Below are positions 9,301 through 16,233 of a stretch of 64,000 nucleotides of DNA, piece by piece (within the stretch, counting starts at the first letter, position 1; each line of letters begins with the position of its first letter). Made by a program: the position numbers and the translations under genes. A model generated the notes under the pieces. That model made no database searches, was not told the origin of the DNA, and saw only the letters and a program-made list of their open reading frames with translations. The DNA is from Pseudanabaena frigida (lineage in GTDB: Bacteria; Cyanobacteriota; Cyanobacteriia; Pseudanabaenales; Pseudanabaenaceae): positions 1 to 64,000 of the forward strand of contig QBML01000005.1 of assembly GCA_003242085.1 (NCBI GenBank). Reading direction: 5' to 3'.

Positions 9301-9609
9301 ATCTACGAAGCTTGCTTAGTGCGCTTCCGTCCAATCATGATGACCACCCTCGCCGCCCTCATGGGAACCCTCCCGATCGCTCTCGGTGTTGGTGCAGGTG
9401 CAGAATCTCGCCGTGCTTTGGGATTAGCGGTAGTTGGCGGCTTAGTATTTTCACAGTTGCTAACTCTCTATATCACTCCTGTTTTCTATGTCTATATGGA
9501 AGGATTCCAAGAGAGATGGAAACGTCGTGACATCCGTGCGAAAGAAAAGGCGAGAGACGAGCAAGCGATTCAACCGAAGCCTCCTGTTTCTTTACCTCCT
9601 GCACGATAG
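6322..9609 (+). CDS. RND efflux transporter permease (HAE1/AcrB-like)
   Basis: A 1095-residue proton-driven inner-membrane exporter of the hydrophobe/amphiphile efflux family. It starts MNITQPFIRRPVMTTLVMLA, typical of AcrB/MdtB proteins. TM4 has the proton-relay Asp pair in GFVVDDAVVVLENI (D401, D402), and TM10 the matching Lys in GIVKKNGIMMVDFAIG near residue 969. Twelve membrane segments and two large periplasmic loops are recognisable. Unusual is an insertion of about 55 residues between TM6 and TM7 (about residues 495-555), rich in Asn, Gly and His with NGNGH-type repeats, so the protein is longer than the usual 1030-1050. Co-transcribed with the adaptor; drug or metabolite specificity cannot be read. 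Confidence 0.95.
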   Translation: MNITQPFIRRPVMTTLVMLAILIFGFVSYRLLPISDLPTVDFPTISVTATLPGASPETMAASVATPLEQQFSSIAGLDSMTSSSALGNTTITLQFNLNRQIDGAAQDVQAAIAKAAKQLPPTLPNPPQYRKVNPADLPILFIVLKSDVLTLAEVDKYAENLLAQRLSTVDGVALVTVQGSQKYAVRIELDPQALKTKGIGIDEVATAITQGNSNQPTGTLYGDDRTLTINTNAGLDNAASYSKLIAAYRNGAPVRLNEIGTVSDSVENNRLATWYNGTRGIVLSIQRQPGTNTVAIVETLEKLLPTFREQIPAAIDMEILYDRSISVRHSVEDVQFSLLLAIALVIMVIFLFLRNFYATLIPSVAVPLSIVATFGVMYKLGYSLDNLSLMALTLSVGFVVDDAVVVLENIVRHLEMGKSPYQAALDGSKEISFTVLSMTISLVAVFIPILFMAGIIGRLFQEFAVTISVAILVSGFVSISLTPMLCSRFLKHAPHSGKPQNLNPNLNSANLDLDGSYSEDHSLVSNGNGHESLNGHNGNGHNGNGHSNGLGHLENDGGFFQRFYAWSLRKALKYHRVTSAISAAVLIATIVLFGLVPKGFIPNDDLNQLLITTEAIQGISYEQMSNLQAKLADIVSKDPDVEAVNSTVGASGFISLPNNGRLFMRLKERSKRSRGVDQIIQELRPKLAKVPGIRAFLQNPPTIRLGAQITKAMYQYTISDTDIEQLYRTVPELEKKLRQFDSLQDVSSDLQIKNPQVTVEIDRDRASALGITASQIESALSYAYSTRQVSTIYGSDNQYPVIMGLSPEYQKDLKSLELLSVRSSSGQLVPLGTFASFKQTVGALSVNHLSQLPAVTISFNLKPGISLSDVVGKIEEFSRETLPSTSSGQFQGTAQVFQDSQQGLGLLLLAAILVIYIVLGILYESFIHPITILTSLPSAGFGALLTLLIFRSELNVYAFVGIILLVGIVKKNGIMMVDFAIGARKEGSTAYDAIYEACLVRFRPIMMTTLAALMGTLPIALGVGAGAESRRALGLAVVGGLVFSQLLTLYITPVFYVYMEGFQERWKRRDIRAKEKARDEQAIQPKPPVSLPPAR

Positions 9610-9720
9610 GACTTTGGGACTTCGATCGCAATCCCGAAGTTTAAGAGTCTCCGACTTCGCTCAGCCATCGGTTTATGCTAGCTGAGCGAAGCAATGCACC
9701 GAGCTTGCCGAAGTATCGAA
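9610..9720. repeat. Intergenic repeat with CTTCG/CGAAG palindromes
   Basis: The spacer after the permease stop contains several inverted copies of GACTTCG/CGAAGT and TCGCTCAGCC/GGCTGAGC-like strings (CTCCGACTTCGCTCAGCC ... TAGCTGAGCGAAGC). Related strings recur at 16181-16230 and 46420-46470. No gene is supported between 9610 and 10054. Confidence 0.5.
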
Positions 9721-9794
9721 GCCCTGCCTAAATTTACAAATGATTGCGGATCGCTATCTTGTATAGCTGCCGCCAAGTGTATTAGTACATAACA

Positions 9795-9841
9795 CCCAAG
9801 AAGAGAATGGCGGCGCTAAGCGCCGCCATTCTCTTCTTGGG
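9795..9841. repeat. Shared-core hairpin between RND permease and TPR gene
   Basis: Perfect 22-bp stem: CCCAAGAAGAGAATGGCGGCGC and its complement around TAA. The core matches the family while the outer arm AAGAAGAGAAT is private. It is framed by TGTATAGCTG on the left (about 9758) and CAGCTATACA on the right (about 9857), so the palindrome may extend to roughly 110 bases. Confidence 0.75.
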
Positions 9842-10054
9842 TTAACGCGAGTGGTTACAGCTATACACATTGGGACGATAGCGCTAATGCTGTTGAGCTT
9901 GAGGGTTAAATACATTGCGTTGAAAACTCGCTCAATAACAAAAGTAATTACATTTCAGGATTATTTTCAAGAATATAAAGGGTAGTTTGCGCTGCTTATG
10001 ATAACCTTTACCATTGCAGTAAACTATGATGTATTTGGATTTAGGGTAAATATC

Positions 10055-10921
10055 GTGTCACAACGTACAGCAAGGCAATGGATTATTAACGGTGTCTTAA
10101 TCGTAGTTACGCTCTCGTTCTTGGGCGTGTCGATCGCGCCTCTGATTGGCGGCTTACTTGCCCCACCGACACAACAAGCGGCTAATAACTCCAACCAAAA
10201 CACCTCAGAGCAAGAAAAGATCAAAATTCAGATCGAGGGGTTTGAAGCTGTACTGAAAAGCGATCCTAAAAATCAAACTGCGCTGATCGGTCTCGTAAAT
10301 CTCAGAAATCAACTTGGCAAAGTTAAGGAGACGATCGAGCCATTGCAAACTCTTGCTGATACTTTTCCCGATCAGCCTGAATATCGCATGACCTTAGCGC
10401 GGACTTATATCGAACTTAAAGATCCTAAAAATGCGTCGGCGGAATATCGCAAAATTTTGACCACTAAGCCAGGTTTTATTCCTGCGTTACAAAGTATTGT
10501 CAGTATTGAATTAACCGATAAGCGTCCTGAAGCGGCGATCGGCATTCTCCAAGATACGCTTAAGACTGCCGAAACAGCTAACAAAATTCAAGCAAATACA
10601 GTAGATACAGGCTCAGTGCGTTGGATTCTTGGTGAAGTTTATCGCCAACAAAATCGCCTCGACGACTCGATCGCTACTTACGATCAAATGATCAAAGACA
10701 ATGCAAAAGATTTTCGTCCCTACGTTGGCAAGGCGCAATTAAGGCAAGTTCAAGGTAAGGAAGATGAAGCTAAGAAATTATTTGATAAAGGGTTAGAGCT
10801 CGCTCCTGCCGAATTTAAAGATGAAGTCAAGCGACTTGCTTCACTCTCTCCTCAAAAACAACCATTCACAAATCCCGCTCAAACTCCAAGCGCAGCTCCC
10901 GAAACTACTAAAAAACAATAA
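10055..10921 (+). CDS. Membrane-anchored tetratricopeptide repeat protein
   Basis: The start at GTG 10055 gives (V/M)SQRTARQWIING followed by one hydrophobic segment (VLIVVTLSFLGVSIAPLIGG); the in-frame ATG at 9998 adds 19 residues that do not look like a leader. The rest, from about residue 50, consists of TPR-like helical hairpins, for example AALIGLVNLRNQLGKVKETIEPLQ and YRMTLARTYIELKDPKNASAEYRKIL. It ends in a Pro/Thr/Lys-rich tail. A 288-residue, once-anchored TPR protein of this kind resembles cyanobacterial Ycf37-like assembly factors in layout only; the function is not assignable. A terminator hairpin immediately follows the stop. Confidence 0.8.
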   Translation: MSQRTARQWIINGVLIVVTLSFLGVSIAPLIGGLLAPPTQQAANNSNQNTSEQEKIKIQIEGFEAVLKSDPKNQTALIGLVNLRNQLGKVKETIEPLQTLADTFPDQPEYRMTLARTYIELKDPKNASAEYRKILTTKPGFIPALQSIVSIELTDKRPEAAIGILQDTLKTAETANKIQANTVDTGSVRWILGEVYRQQNRLDDSIATYDQMIKDNAKDFRPYVGKAQLRQVQGKEDEAKKLFDKGLELAPAEFKDEVKRLASLSPQKQPFTNPAQTPSAAPETTKKQ

Positions 10922-10953
10922 ACAAAAAGCGGCGCTGAGCGCCGCTTTTTGTT
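10921..10953. terminator. Bidirectional terminator between TPR gene and fmt
   Basis: Perfect stem AACAAAAAGCGGCGC / GCGCCGCTTTTTGTT with a TGA loop, an A-run on one side and a T-run on the other. It sits between two converging genes, overlapping the stop of the TPR gene by a base. Confidence 0.85.
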
Positions 10954-10955
10954 TG

Positions 10956-11888
10956 TTAGAAAGATTCTCCAATTACAATTCTTGCGCCATTAACAAAATC
11001 CCAGCCCGACTGCAATTTCTTACCCGCAGGTTGCAATTCTTTAATTAAGAGCGAACCTTTGCCTGTCTGCACTACAAATCCTTTACTTTTACGAATCTCT
11101 ATCACTTTTCCCACATTATCTAGATTTACATCTTCAGTAGTAACTTCTGTTTTGGTAATCTTCAATTTTTGCTCGCGAAAATTGGTATAGCAATTGGGAT
11201 AGAAAGCTCTAATCCGATTATGTAAAGCGATCGCCTCTAAATTCCAATTTAGTTCCCAATCCTCGCGCCCAATCATTGGTGAGTAGCAAGTTAGAGAGTC
11301 ATCTTGAGGCTCAGGCGTAATTCGATCTAGGCGACGCAAAGTATCGATAAGTAAATCTGCACCCAACTTGGCAAGCTTCACACTCAAAGTATCCGTATTG
11401 TCTTCAGTTAGGATTTCTAACTCAGCTTTAAGTAACATCGCGCCTGTATCAATACCCGCATCCATTTGCATGGTAGTAATACCTGTAGTACTTTCCCCAT
11501 TAGCGATCGCCCATTGAATTGGTGCTGCACCGCGATACTTTGGTAATAGCGAACCATGCACGTTAATACAACCATACTTGGGCATACTCAAGATTTTTTT
11601 GGAGAGAATCTGTCCATAGGCAACTACCACAAACACATCAGCTTCAAGAGCTTCAAGTTCAGCGAGAACCACTCGATCTTTTTTGAGGCGATCGGGTTGC
11701 CAGATTTTGAGATCGGGATTTTTGGCGATCGCCGCAGCTTTTACGGGTGGCGGACTAACTTGATTACCGCGACCACGCCTAGTATCTGGCTGTGATACCA
11801 CACCCACCACTTCAAAATCTGGTTCGGATAACAGCTTCTCTAATGTGGGAACTGCAAAGTCTGGAGTTCCAAAAAATACAACACGCAT
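10956..11888 (-). CDS. fmt: Methionyl-tRNA formyltransferase
   Basis: Formylates initiator Met-tRNA with 10-formyl-tetrahydrofolate. The 310-residue length is standard. Visible are the N-terminal MRVVFFGTPDFAVPTLEKLL, the catalytic Asn-His region INVHGSLLPKYRGAAPIQWA near residues 105-124, and the Asp in TTMQMDAGIDTGAML near residues 138-152. The C-terminal tRNA-binding OB-like domain follows from about residue 205 and ends in the GWDFVNGARI segment. It lies three bases downstream of lipA in the same direction, so the two are likely co-transcribed. It does not sit beside def, unlike in many other bacteria. Confidence 0.96.
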   Translation of the reverse strand: MRVVFFGTPDFAVPTLEKLLSEPDFEVVGVVSQPDTRRGRGNQVSPPPVKAAAIAKNPDLKIWQPDRLKKDRVVLAELEALEADVFVVVAYGQILSKKILSMPKYGCINVHGSLLPKYRGAAPIQWAIANGESTTGITTMQMDAGIDTGAMLLKAELEILTEDNTDTLSVKLAKLGADLLIDTLRRLDRITPEPQDDSLTCYSPMIGREDWELNWNLEAIALHNRIRAFYPNCYTNFREQKLKITKTEVTTEDVNLDNVGKVIEIRKSKGFVVQTGKGSLLIKELQPAGKKLQSGWDFVNGARIVIGESF

Positions 11889-11891
11889 AAA

Positions 11892-12809
11892 TTACACCTG
11901 AGTAGAAGAGATAGCACGAAGCGCTGTCCCTTCTTGAACGGGTTTCGGATATAGCTTCATTAATGCCTGCACCTGCTCAGCATGATAGGAACTGCGTGTA
12001 AGTGGCGAAGAAACCACCTGCAAAAACCCCATCTCTTCCCCAGCAATACGCCATGCTTCAAACTGCTCAGGCGTGACAAACTCATGCAAAGTCAAATGTT
12101 TGGCAGAAGGTTGTAAGTATTGACCAATGGTAATGATGTCGCAATCTACAGCTCTCAAATCGCGCATTACCTCCACGACCTCCTCATGGGTTTCACTCAT
12201 TCCTACCATAATTCCCGACTTGGTATAGACCCAAGGTGCAATTTCACGGGCGCGACGCAATAGTTCTAAACTACGCTGATATTCTCCCTGTGGACGTACT
12301 TTCCGATAGAGTCTTGGCACTGTCTCAGTATTGTGATTCAGCACATGGGGACGCGCTTCCAGAATTGTTTCTAATGCTTCCCAATTCGCACAGAGATCGG
12401 GAATGAGAAGTTCTATTGTTGTTTGTGGCATCAATTTACGAATTTCTTCGATGCAGCGCACAAACTGCGAAGCGCCGCCATCGGGCAAGTCATCACGGTT
12501 AACGGAAGTAACAACAACATGCTTCAGATTCATTCGTCGCACTGCTTCACCGAGATTAATCGGTTCCATCGGATCGAGAGCTTGCGGTTTCTTTTCAAAA
12601 TCAATGTCGCAGTAAGGACAAGCACGGGTGCAAGCTGGCCCCATAATCAAAAATGTAGCAGTACCTTGGTTGAAGCATTCGCCAATATTCGGGCAAGATG
12701 CTTCTTCGCAAACGGTATTTAGCCCCAAGTCGCGCAGGACTTCTTTCACGTTACCAACGCGCTCCCACTGTGGGGCTTTTACTCGCAACCAATCTGGTTT
12801 GACTGCCAT
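11892..12809 (-). CDS. lipA: Lipoyl synthase
   Basis: Radical-SAM enzyme inserting two sulfurs into protein-bound octanoyl chains. All six cluster cysteines are seen: C34, C39 and C45 in [12 protein letters not shown] (the auxiliary cluster that is sacrificed as sulfur donor) and C60, C64 and C67 in CTRACPYC (the SAM cluster). The C-terminal Ser that ligates the auxiliary cluster is present in [10 protein letters not shown] near residue 279. The length of 305 is normal. Cyanobacteria often carry two lipA paralogues; this may be one of them, and the other is not in the window. It is the promoter-proximal gene of the lipA-fmt pair. Confidence 0.96.
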   Translation of the reverse strand: MAVKPDWLRVKAPQWERVGNVKEVLRDLGLNTVCEEASCPNIGECFNQGTATFLIMGPACTRACPYCDIDFEKKPQALDPMEPINLGEAVRRMNLKHVVVTSVNRDDLPDGGASQFVRCIEEIRKLMPQTTIELLIPDLCANWEALETILEARPHVLNHNTETVPRLYRKVRPQGEYQRSLELLRRAREIAPWVYTKSGIMVGMSETHEEVVEVMRDLRAVDCDIITIGQYLQPSAKHLTLHEFVTPEQFEAWRIAGEEMGFLQVVSSPLTRSSYHAEQVQALMKLYPKPVQEGTALRAISSTQV

Positions 12810-12922
12810 ATTTATAATTACCTAGATCTAGCTTTAGCTATTCGTTCAATTTTTTGTAACGTTTTATATTCTAACATTACTAGATATAGCGTTTAGCAAA
12901 TCGGATCTGAGGAGTCGCGCAT

Positions 12923-13951
12923 ATGAAGCTAAGAATATTGTCACTTTTCTTTATTTCAGTGTTTGGTACATTCTTTGCGGCGATCGCCTTTGCCGAAAAT
13001 ATTAATCTCCGCTTACCTGTAAAACGGTTATATTCTCTAGATGAGTTACCCAAAATATTCGAGAACAAGTATGAACTCACCAACTTTCTTGAGGAGATAA
13101 GTGGTATCCACCAGTTCGATGAATTAGGAACTGCTCTCCCACTTGGTCTAAACAGCAAAGATATTATTTGGCTGATTGCTCCTTATGAAGATGTAGAACG
13201 TGCGATCGCTGTTAGCGCTAAAGCCTTTTCTCATCAATTGAATAGCTATATTGTAATTGCCTGCTTTGCTCGAACAAAAAGTTAATACGATCGTGTGATA
13301 GCAGCTACTCGTAGATCGTGTAGAAAAAAAGCTTATCTTCCTTACGTTCGAGATGATGTTGTATACCTAGGCTTAATAGAATACGATCCCATAAAATCCA
13401 AACCAAAGTTAATTGCTACGTCACTTGAAAATCAGATGGATTGGGATTTCATCAACCACAAACAATTCAGATCTTTCGACCGCCTAAATAGCAACCTTCT
13501 ACCGAGTGGGAAATATGAACATTTCGATTTTGCTCCATTTAAGATAAGCGACACTCAGATAGCTTTTGGATTGCGTGTAACCCACTCAGAAAGCTATTCT
13601 GGTGGCTATGGCTATTTTGAGGATCTTGCACTTTTTATAGTCGATAGCAATCGCATCATTAATATATTTTCTGAACCTATGTACTTTAATAAAAATATAG
13701 CAGGAGAATGGAATAAAGATGGAACTCGTCAGCATCATCTTTATGAAGACGAGAAAGTTCTGGTAGTTCTTCCAAGAAAGACAGATGGCTACTACGATCT
13801 GCAAATAAAAGCATTAGATAGCAACTGGGAGAGAACTTTTTCTTGGGATGCTTCCTTGAAAAGATATTTACCTAGCGATCGCACTGCTATTCTTAATCGA
13901 GTACTTGCCGCAACCTTTAATTTAAGAGTAAAGGAACTGATCTACTTTTAG
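12923..13951 (+). pseudogene. Secreted protein gene interrupted by an in-frame TAA
   Basis: Two open stretches lie in the same frame: codons 1-120 (ATG 12923) and codons 122-342, separated only by TAA at 13283-13285 followed by TAC GAT CGT GTG. The first part starts with a clear signal peptide, MKLRILSLFFISVFGTFFAA ending near AFA-EN, and the second part lacks any leader or ribosome binding site before its GTG at 13295. The simplest reading is one exported protein of about 342 residues broken by a nonsense mutation; a pair of compensating frameshifts, a readthrough codon or a sequencing error are alternatives. I do not recognise the family. No catalytic motif stands out; the second half is rich in aromatic and charged beta-strand-like segments. 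Confidence 0.6.
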
Positions 13952-14010
13952 GCTTGGTATAAAATAGGAATAGGAAAATACAGCAATACAAATTGCTAAA
14001 TCACAAATAC

Positions 14011-14026
14011 AAGGAGACTAGCCGTG
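14011..14026 (+). promoter_or_regulatory. Ribosome binding site selecting a GTG start (aroF)
   Basis: AAGGAG lies seven bases before GTG 14024, supporting GTG as the true start of the DAHP synthase. Confidence 0.7.
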
Positions 14027-15058
14027 ATCGTAGTAACCAAGATTGGTACACCCGCAGAGGAAGTTGAGCGGATCTGCGAAGAACTATCTAGTTGGGGATT
14101 ATCGCCAGAAAAAATTGTGGGAAAACATAAAGTCGTATTGGGTCTAGTCGGAGAGACAGCCAACCTCGATCTGCATCGCATTGAAGAATTAAGCCCTTGG
14201 ATAGAGACAGTCTTACGAGTAGAACGCCCCTTTAAACGCGCCAGTCGTCAATACCGCCAAAATGAATCGAGCGTAGTAATTGTGCCTACACCCAATGGTG
14301 ATATAGCGATCGGCGAAAATCATCCTTTAGTAGTAGTAGCAGGGCCCTGCTCCGTTGAAAATGAAGAGATGATTGTAGAAACTGCAATGCGGGTGAAAGC
14401 CTCTGGCGCACAGTTTCTGAGAGGTGGAGCCTATAAGCCGCGAACTTCTCCCTATGCCTTTCAGGGACATGGTGAGAGCGCTCTATCACTATTAGCAGCA
14501 GCAAGAGAAGCTAGTGGCTTAGGAATTATTACGGAAGTAATGGATACAGCTGATATTGACAAAATCGCTGAAGTTGCTGATGTACTGCAAATTGGGGCAA
14601 GAAATATGCAGAACTTCTCATTACTGAAGCAAGTAGGCAAACAGAATAAACCAATTCTACTCAAGCGCGGTTTAGCAGCTACGATTGATGATTGGTTGAT
14701 GGCAGCAGAATATATTCTTGCCGAAGGAAATCCAAATGTGATTCTCTGCGAACGCGGGATTAGGACTTTTGATCGCGAGTATACGCGCAACACTTTGGAC
14801 TTAGCGGCAATTCCTGTATTGCGGAAGTTAACCCATTTACCAATCATGATCGATCCCAGTCATGGTACGGGTTGGTCTGAGTTTGTACCATCGATGAGTT
14901 TAGCCTCGATCGCTGCTGGTGTCGATTCACTCATGATCGAAGTTCATCCCAATCCGAAGAAAGCCCTATCCGATGGGCCGCAGTCACTTACCTTTGAGGC
15001 TTTTGATAAATTAATGTTCCAAGTCAAGCGTATGGCACAAGTAATGGAAAGAGGTTAA
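14024..15058 (+). CDS. aroF: 3-deoxy-7-phosphoheptulonate synthase (DAHP synthase, type I-beta)
   Basis: First enzyme of the shikimate pathway, condensing phosphoenolpyruvate and erythrose 4-phosphate. The N-terminal 75 residues ([20 protein letters not shown]...) form the ferredoxin-like regulatory domain typical of Bacillus/Thermotoga-type enzymes, the likely site for Tyr/Phe or prephenate inhibition. The barrel follows, with [14 protein letters not shown] near residue 105, [17 protein letters not shown] near residue 129, and the metal-binding DPSHGTG near residue 281. The start is GTG with a good Shine-Dalgarno. The length of 344 residues is standard. A strong terminator overlaps the stop codon. 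With tyrA at 62.4 kb it belongs to aromatic amino-acid synthesis. Confidence 0.95.
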   Translation: MIVVTKIGTPAEEVERICEELSSWGLSPEKIVGKHKVVLGLVGETANLDLHRIEELSPWIETVLRVERPFKRASRQYRQNESSVVIVPTPNGDIAIGENHPLVVVAGPCSVENEEMIVETAMRVKASGAQFLRGGAYKPRTSPYAFQGHGESALSLLAAAREASGLGIITEVMDTADIDKIAEVADVLQIGARNMQNFSLLKQVGKQNKPILLKRGLAATIDDWLMAAEYILAEGNPNVILCERGIRTFDREYTRNTLDLAAIPVLRKLTHLPIMIDPSHGTGWSEFVPSMSLASIAAGVDSLMIEVHPNPKKALSDGPQSLTFEAFDKLMFQVKRMAQVMERG

Positions 15059-15092
15059 CCAAAAAAGCGAGCGAAGCTCGCTTTTTTGGTTA
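15056..15092 (+). terminator. Rho-independent-type terminator of the DAHP synthase gene
   Basis: TAACCAAAAAAGCGAGC / GCTCGCTTTTTTGGTTA, a perfect 17-bp stem with a GAA loop and a T-run within the descending arm. It starts at the stop codon and ends eight bases before the next gene. Confidence 0.85.
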
Positions 15093-15099
15093 TAAAGGT

Positions 15100-15522
15100 A
15101 TGGATAAATCTTTTATTTACGATCGCACGATTAAGTTTCGTGATACCGACGCGGCAGGAGTCGTTTACTTTGCCAATGGATTGTCGATCTGCCATGAAGC
15201 TTACGAAGCCTCACTCGCCGCATCGGGAATTAATCTCAAGGCTTTTTTTAGTGGAGAAGCGATCGCCGTTCCGATTACTCATGCGAGTATTGACTTTTTT
15301 AAACCAATGTTTTGTGGCGATCGCATCGCAATCTCGCTAATATCAACTCTGCTAAGCCCCGAATCTTTTCAAATTGACTATCAACTATATTTTGATGAAT
15401 CAAGTACAGAGAAAAAGGCGATCGCCAAAGCAATAACTAAACACACCTGTATTGACACCAGCACCAGAAAGCGGTGCAATCTCTCTGATGACCTTTTAAA
15501 GTGGATGGAATTTACTCAATGA
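15100..15522 (+). CDS. 1,4-dihydroxy-2-naphthoyl-CoA hydrolase (hotdog thioesterase)
   Basis: A 140-residue single hotdog-fold thioesterase of the 4-hydroxybenzoyl-CoA type. The motif FRDTDAAGVVYFAN (residues 13-26) carries the presumed catalytic Asp (D17), and the HxxxxxFFKPM-like strand THASIDFFKPMFCGD follows at about 65-79. This pattern matches the cyanobacterial DHNA-CoA hydrolase that releases 1,4-dihydroxy-2-naphthoate in phylloquinone synthesis. The stop codon overlaps the start of a methyltransferase gene as ATGA, so the two are translationally coupled. The gene symbol is left blank because naming differs between species. A less specific acyl-CoA thioesterase is the alternative. Confidence 0.85.
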   Translation: MDKSFIYDRTIKFRDTDAAGVVYFANGLSICHEAYEASLAASGINLKAFFSGEAIAVPITHASIDFFKPMFCGDRIAISLISTLLSPESFQIDYQLYFDESSTEKKAIAKAITKHTCIDTSTRKRCNLSDDLLKWMEFTQ

Positions 15523-16157
15523 CAACGATTCTGCGTGACTGGAGTTATCGCTATCAATGGTTTTATGACACTGTATCGGCACTTGCCGCGCTGAGCGTTG
15601 GTGGTGAAAAAAGATTTCGGCGATTATTTTTAAAAGACTTGCCAATTCATCCTGAGGCCAAAGTTCTCGATCTGTGCTGTGGCGCGGGACAAGCAACCCA
15701 AGAATTAGTCAAACATTTCACGAGTGTGACGGGTTTAGATGCTTCACCGATCGCGATTAAACGAGCGAAACAAAATGTGCCGCAAGCTGAATATGTAGAA
15801 GCTTTTGCCGAAAAAATGCCCTTTAGCGATCGCACTTTTGACCTAGTGATTACAAATACAGCGATGCATGAAATGGATTCAGAACAGTTGCAGCAAATCA
15901 TTCAAGAAGTACATCGCGTTTTGACTCCCGAAGGGCAATTTATAATTATTGATTTCCATCGCCCCACTAATCCGCTCTTCTGGCTGCCAATTGCGACTTT
16001 TTTGTGGCTATTTGAGACTGAAACTGCATGGCAATTACTCAAAACCGACTTGCATCAGCTTTTAAATAAATCTGGCTTTAAAGTTGATTCCTGCCAACTC
16101 TATGCTGGTGGAAGTTTACAGGTTTTGCGATCGCGAAAACTTAAAATTGGAGATTAG
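15519..16157 (+). CDS. Class I SAM-dependent methyltransferase
   Basis: About 212 residues from the ATG at 15519 (MTTILRDWSYRYQWFYD), which shares ATGA with the previous stop. The Rossmann methyltransferase motifs are in order: motif I VLDLCCGAGQATQEL, an acidic residue at GLDASPIAIKRAK, FDLVITNTAMHEM, and the post-motif strand LTPEGQFIIIDFHRP. A hydrophobic stretch PLFWLPIATFLWLF follows, suggesting membrane-surface association or a lipophilic substrate. Coupling to the DHNA-CoA hydrolase makes a quinone-type substrate attractive, but the sequence lacks the classic UbiE/MenG opening, so this is inference only. Confidence 0.85.
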   Translation: MTTILRDWSYRYQWFYDTVSALAALSVGGEKRFRRLFLKDLPIHPEAKVLDLCCGAGQATQELVKHFTSVTGLDASPIAIKRAKQNVPQAEYVEAFAEKMPFSDRTFDLVITNTAMHEMDSEQLQQIIQEVHRVLTPEGQFIIIDFHRPTNPLFWLPIATFLWLFETETAWQLLKTDLHQLLNKSGFKVDSCQLYAGGSLQVLRSRKLKIGD

Positions 16158-16180
16158 GTATATAGCGTTTTTAATTTATT

Positions 16181-16230
16181 GTCTTCGACTACGCTCAGCC
16201 CAATATCGCTGGCTAAGCGTAGTCGAAGAC
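16181..16230. terminator. Hairpin between convergent methyltransferase and CHAT genes
   Basis: GTCTTCGACTACGCT-C-AGCC pairs with GGCT-A-AGCGTAGTCGAAGAC around a 10-base loop, with one mismatch. Related to the repeat at 46420-46470 (CTTCGACTTTGC arms). It lies between converging stops and is a plausible bidirectional terminator. Confidence 0.65.
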
Positions 16231-16233
16231 ATT

